A stretch of DNA of 64,000 nt, from the NCBI RefSeq assembly GCF_040712315.1, contig NC_134013.1:64325501-64389500 (forward strand). Direction: 5' to 3'. The notes below the pieces were generated by a model that was not told the origin of the DNA, did no database searches, and was given only the letters and a program-made list of their open reading frames with translations. This document shows, in pieces, positions 37,301 to 48,057 of this stretch; positions within the stretch are counted from its first letter, which is position 1; each line of letters begins with the position of its first letter. The DNA comes from Castanea sativa. Its lineage: Eukaryota > Streptophyta > Magnoliopsida > Fagales > Fagaceae. The translations under genes and the position numbers were made by a program.

Positions 37301-40300
37301 ACCCAAATGGCATGACCTTATAATGATAGTTCCCGGTTGGTGTAATGAAAGCGGTCTTCTCACGATCTTCTAGCGCCAAGGGAATTTGGTGGTAACCACT
37401 GGAAGGCATCCAAAAACTCATCCGAGGATGTCCGACGAGCATCTACCAGCTGATCAATCCGTGGCATTGGGAACGAATCTTTAGGACAGGCCTTGTTCGG
37501 ATCGATAAAGTCTACGCATACTCTCCACTTTGCCGTTCTTCTTCTTAACGACAACGGTATGAGCCAACCATTCGGGGTAGAAAACTTCTTTGATAGCCCC
37601 CGCCCTTTTGAGCTTAAGAACCTCTTCCTTCACGGCCTCGAATGTTCTCGGGATGATCGCCGAGGTGGCTGCCTCCTCGGAACGATGGCCGGATTGACGT
37701 TTAAACGATGACAAATAAAGCTCGGATCTACGCACGGAGCCTCATGAAGGGTCCCACGCAAAGACATCTATATTGTCCTTCGAGAATTCCAACAACTCCA
37801 TCTTCTCTTGGTATGGCAAAAGTATGCCAACTTGGAAGAACCTCTGCGGATCATCTGCTATTAAACTTCTCTAACTCCTCGCAGAACCCTGGCATCCTCG
37901 TCATCGCTCCGAGGTGCCTGCGGTAGTGCTATGACTCCTGGATGGGCAAGGTTGATGACTCCATTTCGGCGACGAAGCACCGCGGCCGATATGCATTGCC
38001 TAGCAACTGCACCTGGCTGCGAGGATTTCCTCAACATGCTCCCGAGGGGAATTTCACCTTAACATGTAAGGTGGAAGAAACGACTCCCAAAGCGTGCGGC
38101 CATGGCACGGCAAGGATGGTGTATATGAAGTACGCGTCAACCACAATGAAATCTACCTCGACCGTTTCTGTGCCGGATTGAACGGGTAGACGGATTTGTC
38201 CCTTCGGCACAACGTGCCCTTCCTTGAAAGCTTATAAGTGGAGAATCATAAGGAGTTAAATCTTCCAACTCCAACCTCGGTCCTTTAAATAGATCGGGGT
38301 ACATGATATCGCACCGCTGCCTTGATCTATCATCACCCTTCTCACATCATAATTCCCTATCACGAGGGTAACCACAAGAGCATCGTCATGGGGTGGATAG
38401 TCCTATTTTATCCTCCTCGGAGAAACCTAAAACGAGTAAAGTGCTCTTTAATCTCTTCGGCACCTGCCACCCACATCCTCGGCTTTGAGGTTGGGAAACC
38501 GCCATGACCCTAGTGGGACTGAGCCGGTCCTGCAGTGCGGCAAAGATAACATTAATTGTTCCCAATGCTGGCCTAGATGAAGCTGTTCCTCTGGTTGTTT
38601 GAACCAACTTGACACACTTGCCCGGTGGTGACACAAATCTTTGCTTCAACTTTCCCTCACCGATGAGCTCGCTCTAAATGGTTCCACGAAGTCCGAGCCG
38701 GTTCTCGGTAGTGTGGCCCACATCTGATGGTACGAGAAAAGGTTTTGATTTCTTCTCGCGGGGTCCCCCCTGCCATCTTGCCGGGCCATCGAAAAAGGGC
38801 TCTTTACGAACTTTTTCTAATAAGCGTCTGCCCGGTTCTCGAACACGGTATTCTGACGGCTGGTCTTTGCCGAGCCGGATTGTCCGAGTAATCCCTCCTC
38901 GGTTTGTTGTTGTGATATCTGTCAGGCACGAAATCCCTTCTCTCCTGCGGGATAACCTTCTCCTTTCCTTTTCCTTGCTTGCTTGGTCTTCCTCTACCCT
39001 TTTATATTCATCAATACGATCCATAAGACGGCGTACGCTGCGGACGGGCTTTTTCGTCAAAGACTTTCTTAGGTCGTGATCGAGGAGGAGGCCTACCTTA
39101 AAGGTATTAAGCGCCACCTCATCAAAGTCGCCATCTATTTCATTAAACATCTCCCGGATCTGTCGGAGTATGCTTTCGGTGTCTCCCCTTCCTTCATAAC
39201 CATGGATAGCAACGAATCCAATGGCCGAGGGACTACTGCTACACGTGATGAAGCGCGAAGCAAATGCCCTAGTTAACTCCCCAAACGAGCCCACAGGACC
39301 CCGATTTGAGACCGTTAAACCATCTCGTAGCCACGAGGTCCCCAAGTGGAGGGAAGACTTTACACATCAAAGTCTCGTTATGAGAGTGCACCTTTGCCAT
39401 CCTTTGGTTGAAGTGACTCACGTGTTCCACCGGACCAGTCCGGCCATTATAGATGGTAAAGGTGGGCTGGGTGAACCTCTGGGAAGCCTCCCCCTCTCAA
39501 TCCTCCGTGAAAACGGAGATTTAGAGAAGTTGGTGCAACGCTCTACTCATGGTATCGTTGCCTAAGCCCCTAGAACGAAGCTTCTTACGTCGCGAGTTGA
39601 TTGGTCGTCCTCCTCGCCGGAGGATGTTGCGCTAGTGGGGGAATATGACCTTGAAGCTGTAGCCAACTCCCCTATCCTTCTAAGGAAGAACTAGATGAGG
39701 ACGGGGAAACCTTACGTTTAGCACGGCGTAACTTCCTCTTCAAACGATTAATTTCTTTCCGCATGGATTTAGAGCCCTCATAGTGGGTAGTGCTACCCCC
39801 TCCGAGTATGGCTAGCCCCTGGGTATTCGTATGGACGCTTCCCTCACGATCCCTAAGATGTTCAAGACGTTCGAAATGATCTTCCGGTTGTGATCCTTGT
39901 GACTGCATGGTGAGAGCCTAAACCCATAATATCCCTACTACTTCTAGACTAGGTCCCCACAGACGGCGCCAATTGTAAGTGCACAATTGCACCCTGGACC
40001 CAAAACAGTTATGGGCTCGGGCCAATGAGCCTTAAACAATAAAAATTTGTAGAGTGGGCTTGAAACCCGGGTTAGAAGTGAGTGAAGATTAAATGACAAA
40101 CTAAAGATTGCCGGTATTTGGAAACGGCGAAGTAATATAAATAGGTCTCCTCGGACGTAGGCGAGAGTCGTTCTTATATTATCTCTCTCTCTTTGTCCTT
40201 TTTCTTTTTAGGTTACAAAAAGTCCGTCCCCCTCGTTTCTACGTTCTAGATCTCCCCTTAAATACTCTTCTTTTTAATACTTTATACACGTGTTGCCCAA

Positions 40301-41568
40301 CTCCTCCCTTGCTAGATATTTCTTCTTAGTGCCTTTGAACGAGTAACTAGAAGTTTCCCTTCCATTCTGAGTGTCACCTCCCCATTAATGCGGCCGGGGT
40401 GGTAGGTGCGAGTGTCTTTAATGTGGAGGTAGCGACCTTTACTTTTGACACTTTCCCAACATCGGTGCTTCTAGGACATTCAAGGGTTCACCCCCTTTAA
40501 CCACGGTCTTGACCGTGTCATTCACTAACTGTACCATGAAGTCCCGGGTTCTGCGGTGTTAGTCAGGAAAAACATCCTCGGCTGGATCCTCGGATCCTCG
40601 GCGCATGGGCCGACCTAAAGTACCAACAAGCCCTAAACCCAAGAGCAGGTCGGCCTTCCTTAGTAAGGCCCAACGGCCCATATCCCTATTAAGATCTTTT
40701 TACCCCCCACAGCTAGCTTTTGTTTTAAATTATGAGCACTGAAGATTACCTCAAAGACATGACTGCTGCAGCCAAAGAGATTCCGGTGATGGAATTGAAG
40801 TTCGGCAGGTGGGAGATTACAAAATGAACTGAAGCAAATATCATGATAAAGTAGGTGGTTTTGATTGATTTGCAGTTTTTTTTGCAAGCTAAATCATGAA
40901 TATTCTTCAGTGATGTTCCTCCTGTGACCATATACACAATGTCCACACCTACTTCGCAAATGAGCTGTTGAGGTACCACAATCCACAGACCGAGCTTTTC
41001 ACCAAAGGCATGTTGACCTAACTCATGGTATCTATCAAACCGTTTTCCAGGAACCATTTCATGCATCTCAATCATTTGCCATAGAGTATATAAAGTGATT
41101 ACCCATGAGAGTATCAGAATGACTACTCCAGGACCCCTGAAATTGAAGATGAAAAGGTAGTGGAATGATCAAGAGCTTGCTTTCAGAGCAAAGAAACAAG
41201 TACTCTAATAGTCTGAATTGCAAGTATCCTCAGCAGAAATGTTACCTTTGTTAATTAATTTCAAACACTGTCAAAAATGGTTGCGTAATTAAACAAGATT
41301 TTCTCTTGCAAGTAGTTCATAAAATCCTATGCATATATAGAAATTGTACTGCAATAGAATTTCCGCCTGACTGCTGTGATATTCTTCAGTATTTTTATAA
41401 AAATGCTATAAGAAAAATAAAGATTTCATTCACTTTTGAATAAAAACTAAACTATTAGGATTAAATCTTAAGCAGTGTGGACTTGGATACAACACAACAT
41501 GGGACACAACGACAAAATCGACAAAATAATTCTTGAAGAATCAGAACGCAACAAAGTGGAAAACTTAG

Positions 41569-41635
<67 letters not shown>

Positions 41636-42644
41636 TTATATATTTATATATTTATATATTTAACTTTTTCAAATAAATAACAAATATCATAATCTTAAAA
41701 GGCATATCTAAATTCGAAGGATGTATTCAAGTGTTTGTTTTTTTAAACTTGTTTGAGGGCACATATGGAAGTGGTCTTGACCTGTGCGTGTTCGACAAGG
41801 ATATGTCAAAGATTTTGAAGGATTTGTGCTTCTTAGATTAAAACAAAAAAAAAAAAAAGTGTTTACAATTAATCTCAAAAGTAGAATTTAACTCAGTATA
41901 TCACACGTACTCTTACAAGATTAAATAAATCACTTGGTACATTAAAGAGCTTTTCAGTTTAAGCTCTATGTCACAAAAACTCTATTACAACCATTTTAGT
42001 AAGTTAAGTCTATACTTGTCAAACAGTAACATAATAGTGATATACAAAGTAGTGAGGCAGTTTTAAAATATGATACTCATGAAGAACTATATTGGGTTTG
42101 TCTTAGACATATATACCATCCTAGACTCGCCATGGCAGATGGTAGACCCAAGACACCGGCTCCAACCATAGCAGTGACGTTGTGGAAAGCTGAGTACCAC
42201 CATTTTGCATTCCTGGAAGATGTAATTGGAAGCCATTCGTCGATTTCCTTCTGCCTCTGCAAATTTTCATCTACCTGCATGTGATTTATGATCACAACTC
42301 TTAAGCAAAAGCTCAAATAATAATAATAATAATAATCCACCCCCACCCTTTAAGAAGAAAGAAAAGAAAAATTTCCATCATGATACATACGTCATTCTTC
42401 TTGCGTACTGAAGCATGGAAAATCTTCCCAATTTTAAGCACTGAGAAGCAGGATCACAAAGCTCTCCAATCCATTCTAGTTATTTCCATATCATGTGATA
42501 TGCTGGTTATAACTATTTAAGTCCTACTGGGTGTGGACAAAACCCCATTAATGCTAGCTTTAAACTTGAGAGAGAGAGAGAGAGAAATAGGCTTACGTTG
42601 CTGGTTTTATTAGAATATCCATTTGTAGTTGCTTCATCGCCCAT
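28230..42644 (-). CDS. LHT1-like amino acid transporter, copy B (complete, split by a retrotransposon)
   Basis: This is the duplicate of copy A. Exons: 42597-42644, 42117-42274, 40750-41136, 28997-29390, 28807-28912, 28618-28709, 28424-28492, 28230-28328. They sum to 1353 nt (450 codons plus stop) with exon lengths identical to A. All splice sites are GT-AG and no frame is broken. Start at the ATG at 42644; exon 1 gives [16 protein letters not shown]. Differences from A include LGLPSAM instead of LGLPYAM in exon 2, [12 protein letters not shown] in exon 3 and DAKTYKFYS at the C-terminus. Intron 3 is 11,359 bp because a 10,991-bp Ty3/gypsy element sits in it; without it the intron would be about 363 bp (A: 365 bp). 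Expression depends on splicing across the insertion. Family assignment is firm; activity is unknown. Confidence 0.92.
29716..29720. repeat. Target-site duplication, left
   Basis: GCTAG at the left edge of the retrotransposon; the identical copy is at 40712-40716. The empty site in copy A reads ACTAG. Confidence 0.9.
29721..30471 (-). repeat. 3' LTR (751 bp)
   Basis: On the sense strand it begins TGTGGGGGGTAAAAAGATC and ends GTGCACTTACA (TG...CA). It matches the other LTR over its length with transitions and 1-5-bp indels. A purine-rich stretch, GAGGGGC, lies immediately upstream on the sense strand (about 30475-30481) and is the likely polypurine tract. Confidence 0.92.
30978..33514 (+). pseudogene. 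Opposite-strand accessory ORF of the retrotransposon (gypsy-type 'transposase' family), broken
   Basis: It runs on the plus strand, opposite to gag-pol. It starts [15 protein letters not shown] at 30978; fragments in shifting frames include [22 protein letters not shown] and [19 protein letters not shown] recall these from the family called putative gypsy-type transposon (Pfam Transposase_28). The C-terminal part is rich in charged residues (coiled-coil-like, 32861-33076) and ends at TAG 33512-33514. An intron is likely: GTAAGT at 32632 to an AG at about 32717, rejoining a frame with [14 protein letters not shown]. Frameshifts include a 25-bp triplication. The role of this ORF in Tat elements is unknown. 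Confidence 0.65.
31346..31420. repeat. 25-bp tandem repeat, three copies, in the accessory ORF
   Basis: Three perfect head-to-tail units start ATCTCGGTCC at 31346, 31371 and 31396. Because 25 is not a multiple of three, the amplification changes the reading frame. Flanking sequence indicates a single ancestral unit. Confidence 0.92.
33515..34070. other. Retrotransposon non-coding region after the accessory ORF
   Basis: This follows the stop of the plus-strand ORF. A poly-T run (33543-33558) and AATTATATG may mark its 3' end. The rest is AT-rich and grades into diverged versions of the tandem repeat that follows. No frame is recognised. Confidence 0.5.
34071..34612. repeat. About 150-bp tandem repeat block in the retrotransposon
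   Basis: Four head-to-tail units begin near 34071, 34223, 34373 and 34525 (spacing 150-152 bp; the last is partial). Each carries CATCAATTTCCACAAGG or a close variant and a GGTTTGTGGTCCGAG motif. It lies between integrase and the 3' LTR on the sense strand, where Tat elements often hold satellite-like arrays. Confidence 0.88.
34896..36050 (-). pseudogene. Retrotransposon integrase region (broken)
   Basis: Sense-strand pieces in several frames: a zinc-finger-like region (about 35619-35860), CDQCRDSPL, then the core with [31 protein letters not shown] and [11 protein letters not shown] followed by a one-base loss before DNGVQFD. The C-terminal part has [20 protein letters not shown]. These are Ty3/gypsy integrase core motifs. 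At least three frameshifts separate them. Confidence 0.85.
36054..36320 (-). pseudogene. Second (archaeal-like) RNase H domain of the retrotransposon
   Basis: The frame contains [17 protein letters not shown] and [14 protein letters not shown], which fit an RNase HI fold with the catalytic E and D. It is separate from the RT-linked RNase H at 36636-36978. Presence of both supports a Tat-lineage element. The frame is broken downstream. Confidence 0.8.
36636..36978 (-). pseudogene. RT-linked RNase H domain of the retrotransposon
   Basis: Sense-strand frames contain [17 protein letters not shown] and [20 protein letters not shown], the typical Ty3/gypsy RNase H region joined to RT. A frameshift lies between them near 36800. 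Confidence 0.8.
37080..37735 (-). pseudogene. Reverse transcriptase region of the retrotransposon (broken)
   Basis: In order on the sense strand: [57 protein letters not shown], then the catalytic [10 protein letters not shown]. This is a Ty3/gypsy RT. Frames switch near 37360-37550 and a segment between VMPFGLK and YVDD is shortened and scrambled. Confidence 0.88.
37736..38660 (-). pseudogene. Retrotransposon aspartic protease region (broken)
   Basis: The sense strand near 38300-38400 reads [19 protein letters not shown], then MIDQGSGA, an aspartic-protease-like active site (D-x-G-S). Further on, [10 protein letters not shown] lies at about 38125. Frames are interrupted. This is the segment between gag and RT. 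Confidence 0.7.
38674..39908 (-). pseudogene. Retrotransposon gag (broken)
   Basis: The likely start is the ATG at 39908, giving [20 protein letters not shown] with a basic [10 protein letters not shown] stretch and a serine run. A second frame (39345-38674) carries the capsid-type segment [39 protein letters not shown] and [21 protein letters not shown]. This fits the Retrotrans_gag family. The two parts are in different frames. Confidence 0.85.
39954..39973 (-). promoter_or_regulatory. Primer binding site of the retrotransposon
   Basis: Just inside the 5' LTR the sense strand reads TGGCGCCGTCTGTGGGG. The first nine bases and a following GGGG match the complement of a plant tRNA-Asp 3' end; the middle four differ. 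The position next to the LTR makes the PBS call safe; the tRNA identity is less so. Confidence 0.7.
39974..40711 (-). repeat. 5' LTR (738 bp)
   Basis: This is the partner of the LTR at 29721-30471, with the same TG...CA ends. Many of the differences are small indels, with CpG-type transitions (for example CAGG versus CGGG) making up much of the rest. As the sense-strand 5' LTR it would hold the promoter. Confidence 0.92.
40712..40716. repeat. Target-site duplication, right
   Basis: GCTAG identical to 29716-29720, followed by CTTTTGTT that continues intron 3 as in copy A. Confidence 0.9.
41576..41657. repeat. TA microsatellite in intron 2 of copy B
   Basis: This is a long TA run interrupted by TTTA units. 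The paralogous run in copy A is shorter (3313-3348). Confidence 0.9.
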
Positions 42645-42716
42645 TGTAGCACTGAGAACACTGCGCGGTTTTGTTGGAGCGGATGAAATGAAAGAGATAC
42701 AACAGGAACGGAAGAA

Positions 42717-42726
42717 CAATATAAAT
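42717..42726 (-). promoter_or_regulatory. TATA-like element of copy B
   Basis: A TATTTATA-type sequence on the minus strand about 75 nt upstream of the copy B ATG. It is conserved in position with copy A. Confidence 0.4.
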
Positions 42727-42912
42727 AATAATTAAGCAATTTGAAATTTTGAACTACGTAAAATGTCGATCAATGTCAAGAGAAGTCCGCCAGGGAACCT
42801 GCAGGCTAGACCCTAGAGGGAGAGATTCTTGAAGGTGACTGCAGTGGCATTTTGGTATGACAATTTTTTAAAGACTAGTTCAGCATTTTTTTAGATTTAT
42901 TTGTAAGACTAT

Positions 42913-43437
42913 TAGTCTGTTTGGATAGAACTTATTACTGAAAATTAAAAATATTGTAACAAAATAATTTTTAAATATGTAAATAGTGCCGTGGGACCTA
43001 TTTTCTAATGAAAAAATTGTTAAAAGTGAAGTTTGTGGTCTCGTGAATAGTACACGGATCCACTGATGCGCTGAAAAGGCTAAAAAGTCCACTATTGCAG
43101 CTACTGTTCATGTATAGGATATGAACAGTAGCCTCTGTCCCTTAAAAGTTGAAAAGCTGCCGCAAAAAAAAAAAAAAAAAAAAAGCTGAAACGTGAATGT
43201 GGAAACGTAAACGCAATAATTTGTATCTAAACGGATACTATGTGTGAGTTTGGATAGAGCTGAAAACAAGTTTAAGATGTGTTAGACGTTTTTCTGCGGG
43301 TCCCATTCATTGCTCACGAGACCCGCAAATACGAAATTTAGCAAAAAAAATTTAAAATTGGGTCCCACTCGATATTATTCATGGTTAAAAAGTATTTTGT
43401 TACAGTATTTTCAGTAATAAGAGGTATCCAAACAGAC
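42913..43437. mobile_element. Composite GTTTGGAT-type MITE upstream of copy B
   Basis: Outer ends read TAGTCTGTTTGGAT and, on the other strand, GTGTCTGTTTGGAT-like sequence, flanked by ACTAT (42908-42912 and 43438-43442). A second pair of such ends meets near 43228-43245, so two related MITEs appear joined or nested. Unit 1 lacks the insertion near 6110. A poly-A run is at 43165-43184. Confidence 0.55.
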
Positions 43438-43442
43438 ACTAT

Positions 43443-44177
43443 ATCATATCACATTAAAAGAATTAAACTTAATAAGTATGTTAAGTAATATTTTGTAAAT
43501 CATCACAAAAAAAGTGTTACATAGTAGTAAAATTTATAGTATTTATATATAAAGTATCACTTAATTCTTAAGTGATGTACCTTAAGTTCCCAATTAAATT
43601 TAAGGACAAAGTTTGGTTATAAACTTGGTTCTAGTGAATAATTCCATTAAAAAAAAATTAACATGACTACATATTTTGAAAATTTAATAGTTGGATTACA
43701 TGTTCTTTATGATGTTAACACCCATGTCAAATTTCGTGCTAATTGGATGTCATTTACTATTCAATCTGTAAACATATTTTTTATGTATAATTTTAGATCA
43801 TAAAAACTTTAAATTTAAATATTTGATTGATAATATATCTGTCGATTTTTTATTTTCTGAAATTTTGTAAGTATGAATAATATATAAAGAAAATGTAATT
43901 CAATAGATATATAATCAATCAAATGTTTGAATTTAAAATTTTTGTGGTCTAAAATTATGCATAAAAAATACATTTACTGCTTAAATAGTAAAAATGTAAT
44001 TTAATAGTAAATGAAATTTTGCAAGTATGAAGAATATAAAAAGAAAAAAAAATTTAATAGTGGATTTGTAAAAAATGAAATGTTAACCAATGCTCTAAGT
44101 GCATTGGTTTAAGAATTATTTTTAAAAACATTTTATAGAAAAATAATAAAAAAATTAATTTTTTGATAGTTTTTTAT
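43443..44177. other. B-D spacer, no gene recognised
   Basis: This is AT-rich sequence matching about 6120-6890 of unit 1. No coding frame or RNA gene is seen. Confidence 0.55.
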
Positions 44178-44187
44178 ATTTCCAATG

Positions 44188-44368
44188 GAGTAATGCTACA
44201 GATACAAACTATTTTACAAACTGCTAATGTGACTCTAGTAATTTTCAAATAATCATTGATAAACATAAATGTGATGTTAATGATGGACACATATTAAAAT
44301 TAATAAGAATTTTCACATCAATAATTTGTAAAAATATTGTAAAATAGTTTGTAACTGTCGCATTACTC
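44188..44368. mobile_element. MULE-type MITE, 181 bp
   Basis: The ends GAGTAATGCTACAGATACAA and GCATTACTC form inverted repeats extending through ACTATTTTACAA. The element is flanked by a perfect 10-bp duplication ATTTCCAATG (44178-44187 and 44369-44378). Unit 1 has the unoccupied site near 6888. A 9-10-bp duplication points to a Mutator-type origin. Confidence 0.85.
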
Positions 44369-44378
44369 ATTTCCAATG

Positions 44379-45915
44379 AAAGAGATGTCAAAACTTTCTT
44401 AATATGGTTTATTAACAATAGTCATAAGAGCATGGTTAATATGACCTTAATTAAATTCACATCTAATAAAAAGATAAATATAGTTGTAGTCATCGACTAA
44501 AATAAAGTTTGTAAACAAATTTTATTCTAGATTAAGTCATGTGGCATATAGTAGAATTTAATTGCACTTACCACTTTACACTTGAGAAAGGTAATTAAAT
44601 AATACCTTTTTGTACTTAAATGGTTTTAGGGCCAAACAGCTGGATTTCATTACTTCCAAAAAAAAAAAAAAAACAGAAACATTACATTATGTCATGACAT
44701 CGCTGGAAATATCTTTAGGTCAATACATGAAGAGCCTCCCCTAAGTATCATCTCTTCAGTTGCATGCCGATCTTGAATGGCTGGCAAATAAGACACACGT
44801 AAAAAAGTCAACAAATTTTGAAGTGATTAAACTAATCAAAAGCATTAATTGGGAGAGTACATCTATTGTATTTAATGTTAATTATTGTGTATATACTCAA
44901 CTCTCAATAACAGCATGATAGATTTGTGTGAATTAGTTAATTCAACTTTGTAAATTTTTTTATTGTTAACATTGATAAGATTCAAACTTAGAATTGTTAT
45001 TAACGTTGAATAACGAATCTAAGTTCGAATCTTATCTACAAAAAAAATAAATAAATGATGATTCCTTAAAACGTAAGCATTGGGGGAGTAGAAACCCCTC
45101 AGTTATATATTAAAATAGAGCATTACTTGAGTATAAATATGTAAATTTGTTTAATATTTGTGAACAGTAAAATTGTATATATACAACCACATTGTTCATG
45201 GATTGTAAAAATGAAAACTGATATTTTAATAGAGTGAGAGAGGAAGAGAGGAAAAGAGGGAAGAGAGAGAATTGATTTGTTTATATTATTTTAATGAACT
45301 GTATGTAAAAATAGAAATTAAGATGTTGAGTGAGTTGTAAAATAATATGATAAAATAAATAAAGTAAGTTTTGAAAATTTAATAAACACTTTTATGCATC
45401 CCCTAATGTTAATGCTCTTAGAGCATTAGCATCTTTGTATCCCCAGATGCTAATGCTCTTTATGATTGGGTTTTCAATTGTTAAGAAAAAAATCAATTAT
45501 TTCCATATGCTTTTATTTATTTATATCTATTATATATATATATTATATAAAAAAATAAAAGTATAATTGTCAATGTATATGATGTCTTATCACTTTGAGA
45601 AATGTAATGTCTTCAATATTTTCATAATATTTTTATAACAAATCATAAGTGACCAATTGTTATTGGTGGGTAAAAAAGTAATTTCAGTAATAAGTCAAAT
45701 TAGAACTAATAATAACTTACTAACTATGATTAGTTGTAAAAAATTGCAGATATAGCGTTTCTCACAAATTTCCTCTATTGGCATTCTAATTCTATCTAAA
45801 CAAGAAGATAAGATAACCATTCCCCTTCCTTCTCCTTTATATTCCCCTCATGCCCTCTAGCCTTTACTTTCCTCTTCTCCAAACTTTCAAACATTACATA
45901 AATATAAAGAGAAAA
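44379..45915. other. B-D spacer with Harbinger MITE relic
   Basis: This matches about 6890-8420 of unit 1. It includes the degraded counterpart of the unit 1 Harbinger MITE (about 45075-45423) followed by an extra inverted AGAGCATTAGCATCT copy, and a GA-rich stretch near 45235-45268. No gene is recognised. Confidence 0.5.
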
Positions 45916-46587
45916 TTATGTAGAACATATGACACATGCCTTCCTGGAGTAGCAAGGGCGCCAAAAGTCACAACTTAAGATTAAAGGGGGTGCTGGTAAA
46001 GGCCATCGGGACGACAGTGTCTGAATTGCATGAAATTTTGCATTCTGAATCCAAACTCATGATAGATGTCATGAGTGTCGCCTAAATTTAGGCAAATTTT
46101 TTCTTTAAGGCCATGAAAACAGTGTTTTTGCTATTTTATAGTAATATTAGTTTTTCCTTAATAATTTTTAGTTTAAAATTCAGAATAAGGTCCCGTCTAT
46201 TTTAAGACATCTCTTAGGGATAATATTTTCAATTTCTGCAATTATCCCAATTTTGCTATTTTTGGAAAAAAAAAACATTATTTTGCCACCTAATTACGTG
46301 ATTAGCTCAAATTAGGGTTTCTAGGCATTGCCCTAGCCGCCCTAGGGTTTCTTTTATTATTTAAAAATATCGAAGCCTCCATGGCAATTTAGTTTTTCAA
46401 ATTTATAAAACACAGACTTTGTTTATTTTTCTCAAGTGGATTAATTCCAGGATCTTATCACCTTGTGAATTCAAGGAACCCCTCATCGATTCAAGGTTTT
46501 CATTCAAAAGTTAACTTGTTTAGTTTCATTTTTCATTCAAAAAGTAACGTGTTTGTTTTCTTGTAGCTTTCATGACATCATAAAATG
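45916..46587. mobile_element. Possible solo LTR
   Basis: This roughly 670-bp insertion is absent from unit 1 (near 8420). It starts TGTAGAACATATGACAC and ends near TTTCATGACATCA, with TG...CA-like ends and LTR-like composition. No protein frame is present and no clear 5-bp duplication was found, so the class is uncertain. Confidence 0.4.
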
Positions 46588-47873
46588 AGTAGTTAAATGA
46601 TGACTTTGTCAACATGTGAATACTTAAAGAGATAGAGAGGAAGTGTATGTATGAGTGGAGAAATTTTTATATGAGCCAGACGCATAAGATACTTTCTTAC
46701 ATAAGTGACATTATGGTGAACTTCATAATATCCATTTTTTAAGGAAGAGAGGGATAGTAAAAAAAAAAGTAATGAGAGAATGTTTTATTTTTAGTTAAAC
46801 ATGGATCACTTTTTAAACAAATGATATTTAATGAGTATAAAAAGTATATTTTATTTTAGATTGTTATATGAATATAGTATTATACTATTAAAAAAAAAAA
46901 GGGGTGTACGTTTCTTTCAGTCTAAGGATCCATTCATTTTTAGTCAAACACGGATCACTTTCCCCAAAAAAAGAAGAAAAGTCAATGAGTATAAAATATA
47001 TTTTACTTTAGATTGTTATAAGAATATATTATCATAGTATCATACTATTAGACTAAAAAATTATGGGGTTTAATTTCTTTTATTTTAGGGCCTTAAGAAC
47101 CATTTAGGGAGTTACTTAAATGGCCAAAAATAAAAAGAGCCAGCTTTGATTGTTGTTTGCAATATTATGAAATTAAATGGCTCCAAAGGGGTGTGTGTGT
47201 GTGTATATATATATATATCTTCCTTTTTTTTTTGTTGGGAAGAAAGTCCTCTATATCTTAGTTGTGAATTTCTATATTCCATTCAATGAACATTTTAGTT
47301 TTTTCTATTGGAACATAATTTCAATACCAGTGCATTTCGAAGGACAAATTTGAAGTTACCACTATTTTTATATATTTTAAACTAAATTACAGTTACACTC
47401 TAATTTATTTTCAATTTAATATTTTAAGTTTCATTTTTTTAATAAAGTTTCTGTTATTAACTTTGATTTGTTTTCAATAATCATTTCATCTAATTTCATC
47501 ATTCTAGCCATTCGTTTTAGTATTTTCACTTTCCAAGGCAACAAATGGTAGACTTAAACCATGTAGATTTGATGGAATTGGTTGGAAGGACTGCGTTGGA
47601 AACAAGTGAAAGTTAAAGGACTAAAAAAAAAGGATTAAATTAAAAATACATTAAAGTTAGATAAAGTAATTTATAGTAAAGCCTATACATATATATAGAT
47701 AACACAGATTAGAAATATCTGACTATCTATCAAGTTTACTGTTTTTATACCAATTCAAAATCAAATAATTTAACATAACATTATTATCTCGTAATTTTTT
47801 TGATCTCAATCATTATCTCATCATAAGGAGGCTTTTTTTTTCTTTTTTTTTGTCATCATAAGGAGACTTATAA

Positions 47874-47876
<3 letters not shown>

Positions 47877-47932
<56 letters not shown>
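47877..47932. repeat. TA microsatellite
   Basis: A nearly pure TA run of about 56 bp, absent at the paralogous place near 9730 in unit 1. Confidence 0.9.
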
Positions 47933-47935
<3 letters not shown>

Positions 47936-47936
<1 letters not shown>

Positions 47937-48057
47937 AGGCTTATAATTTTTTTGAGAAGGGGAGGCTTATAAAATATGGTTATGTGCGGATTAAAAGAGG
48001 CTTATAATTTTTTTGAGAAGGGGAGGCTTATAAAATATGGTTATGTGCGGATTAAAA
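47936..48057. repeat. 61-bp tandem duplication
   Basis: Two near-identical units containing TTTTTTTGAGAAGGGGAGGC are offset by 61 bp. Unit 1 has one copy near 9765. Confidence 0.85.

Larger units (their letters stand above)
29721..40711 (-). mobile_element. Tat-like Ty3/gypsy LTR retrotransposon in intron 3 of copy B
   Basis: The element is 10,991 bp with LTRs at both ends and a 5-bp GCTAG duplication. Its sense strand is minus, the same as the host gene. Order along the sense strand: 5' LTR, PBS, gag, protease, reverse transcriptase, RNase H, second RNase H, integrase, tandem repeat block, opposite-strand accessory ORF, polypurine stretch, 3' LTR. Two RNase H regions and an antisense ORF are hallmarks of the plant Tat lineage. 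All frames carry multiple small indels and stops, so it is not autonomous as sequenced. The GC-rich interior contrasts with the AT-rich host DNA. Confidence 0.93.
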
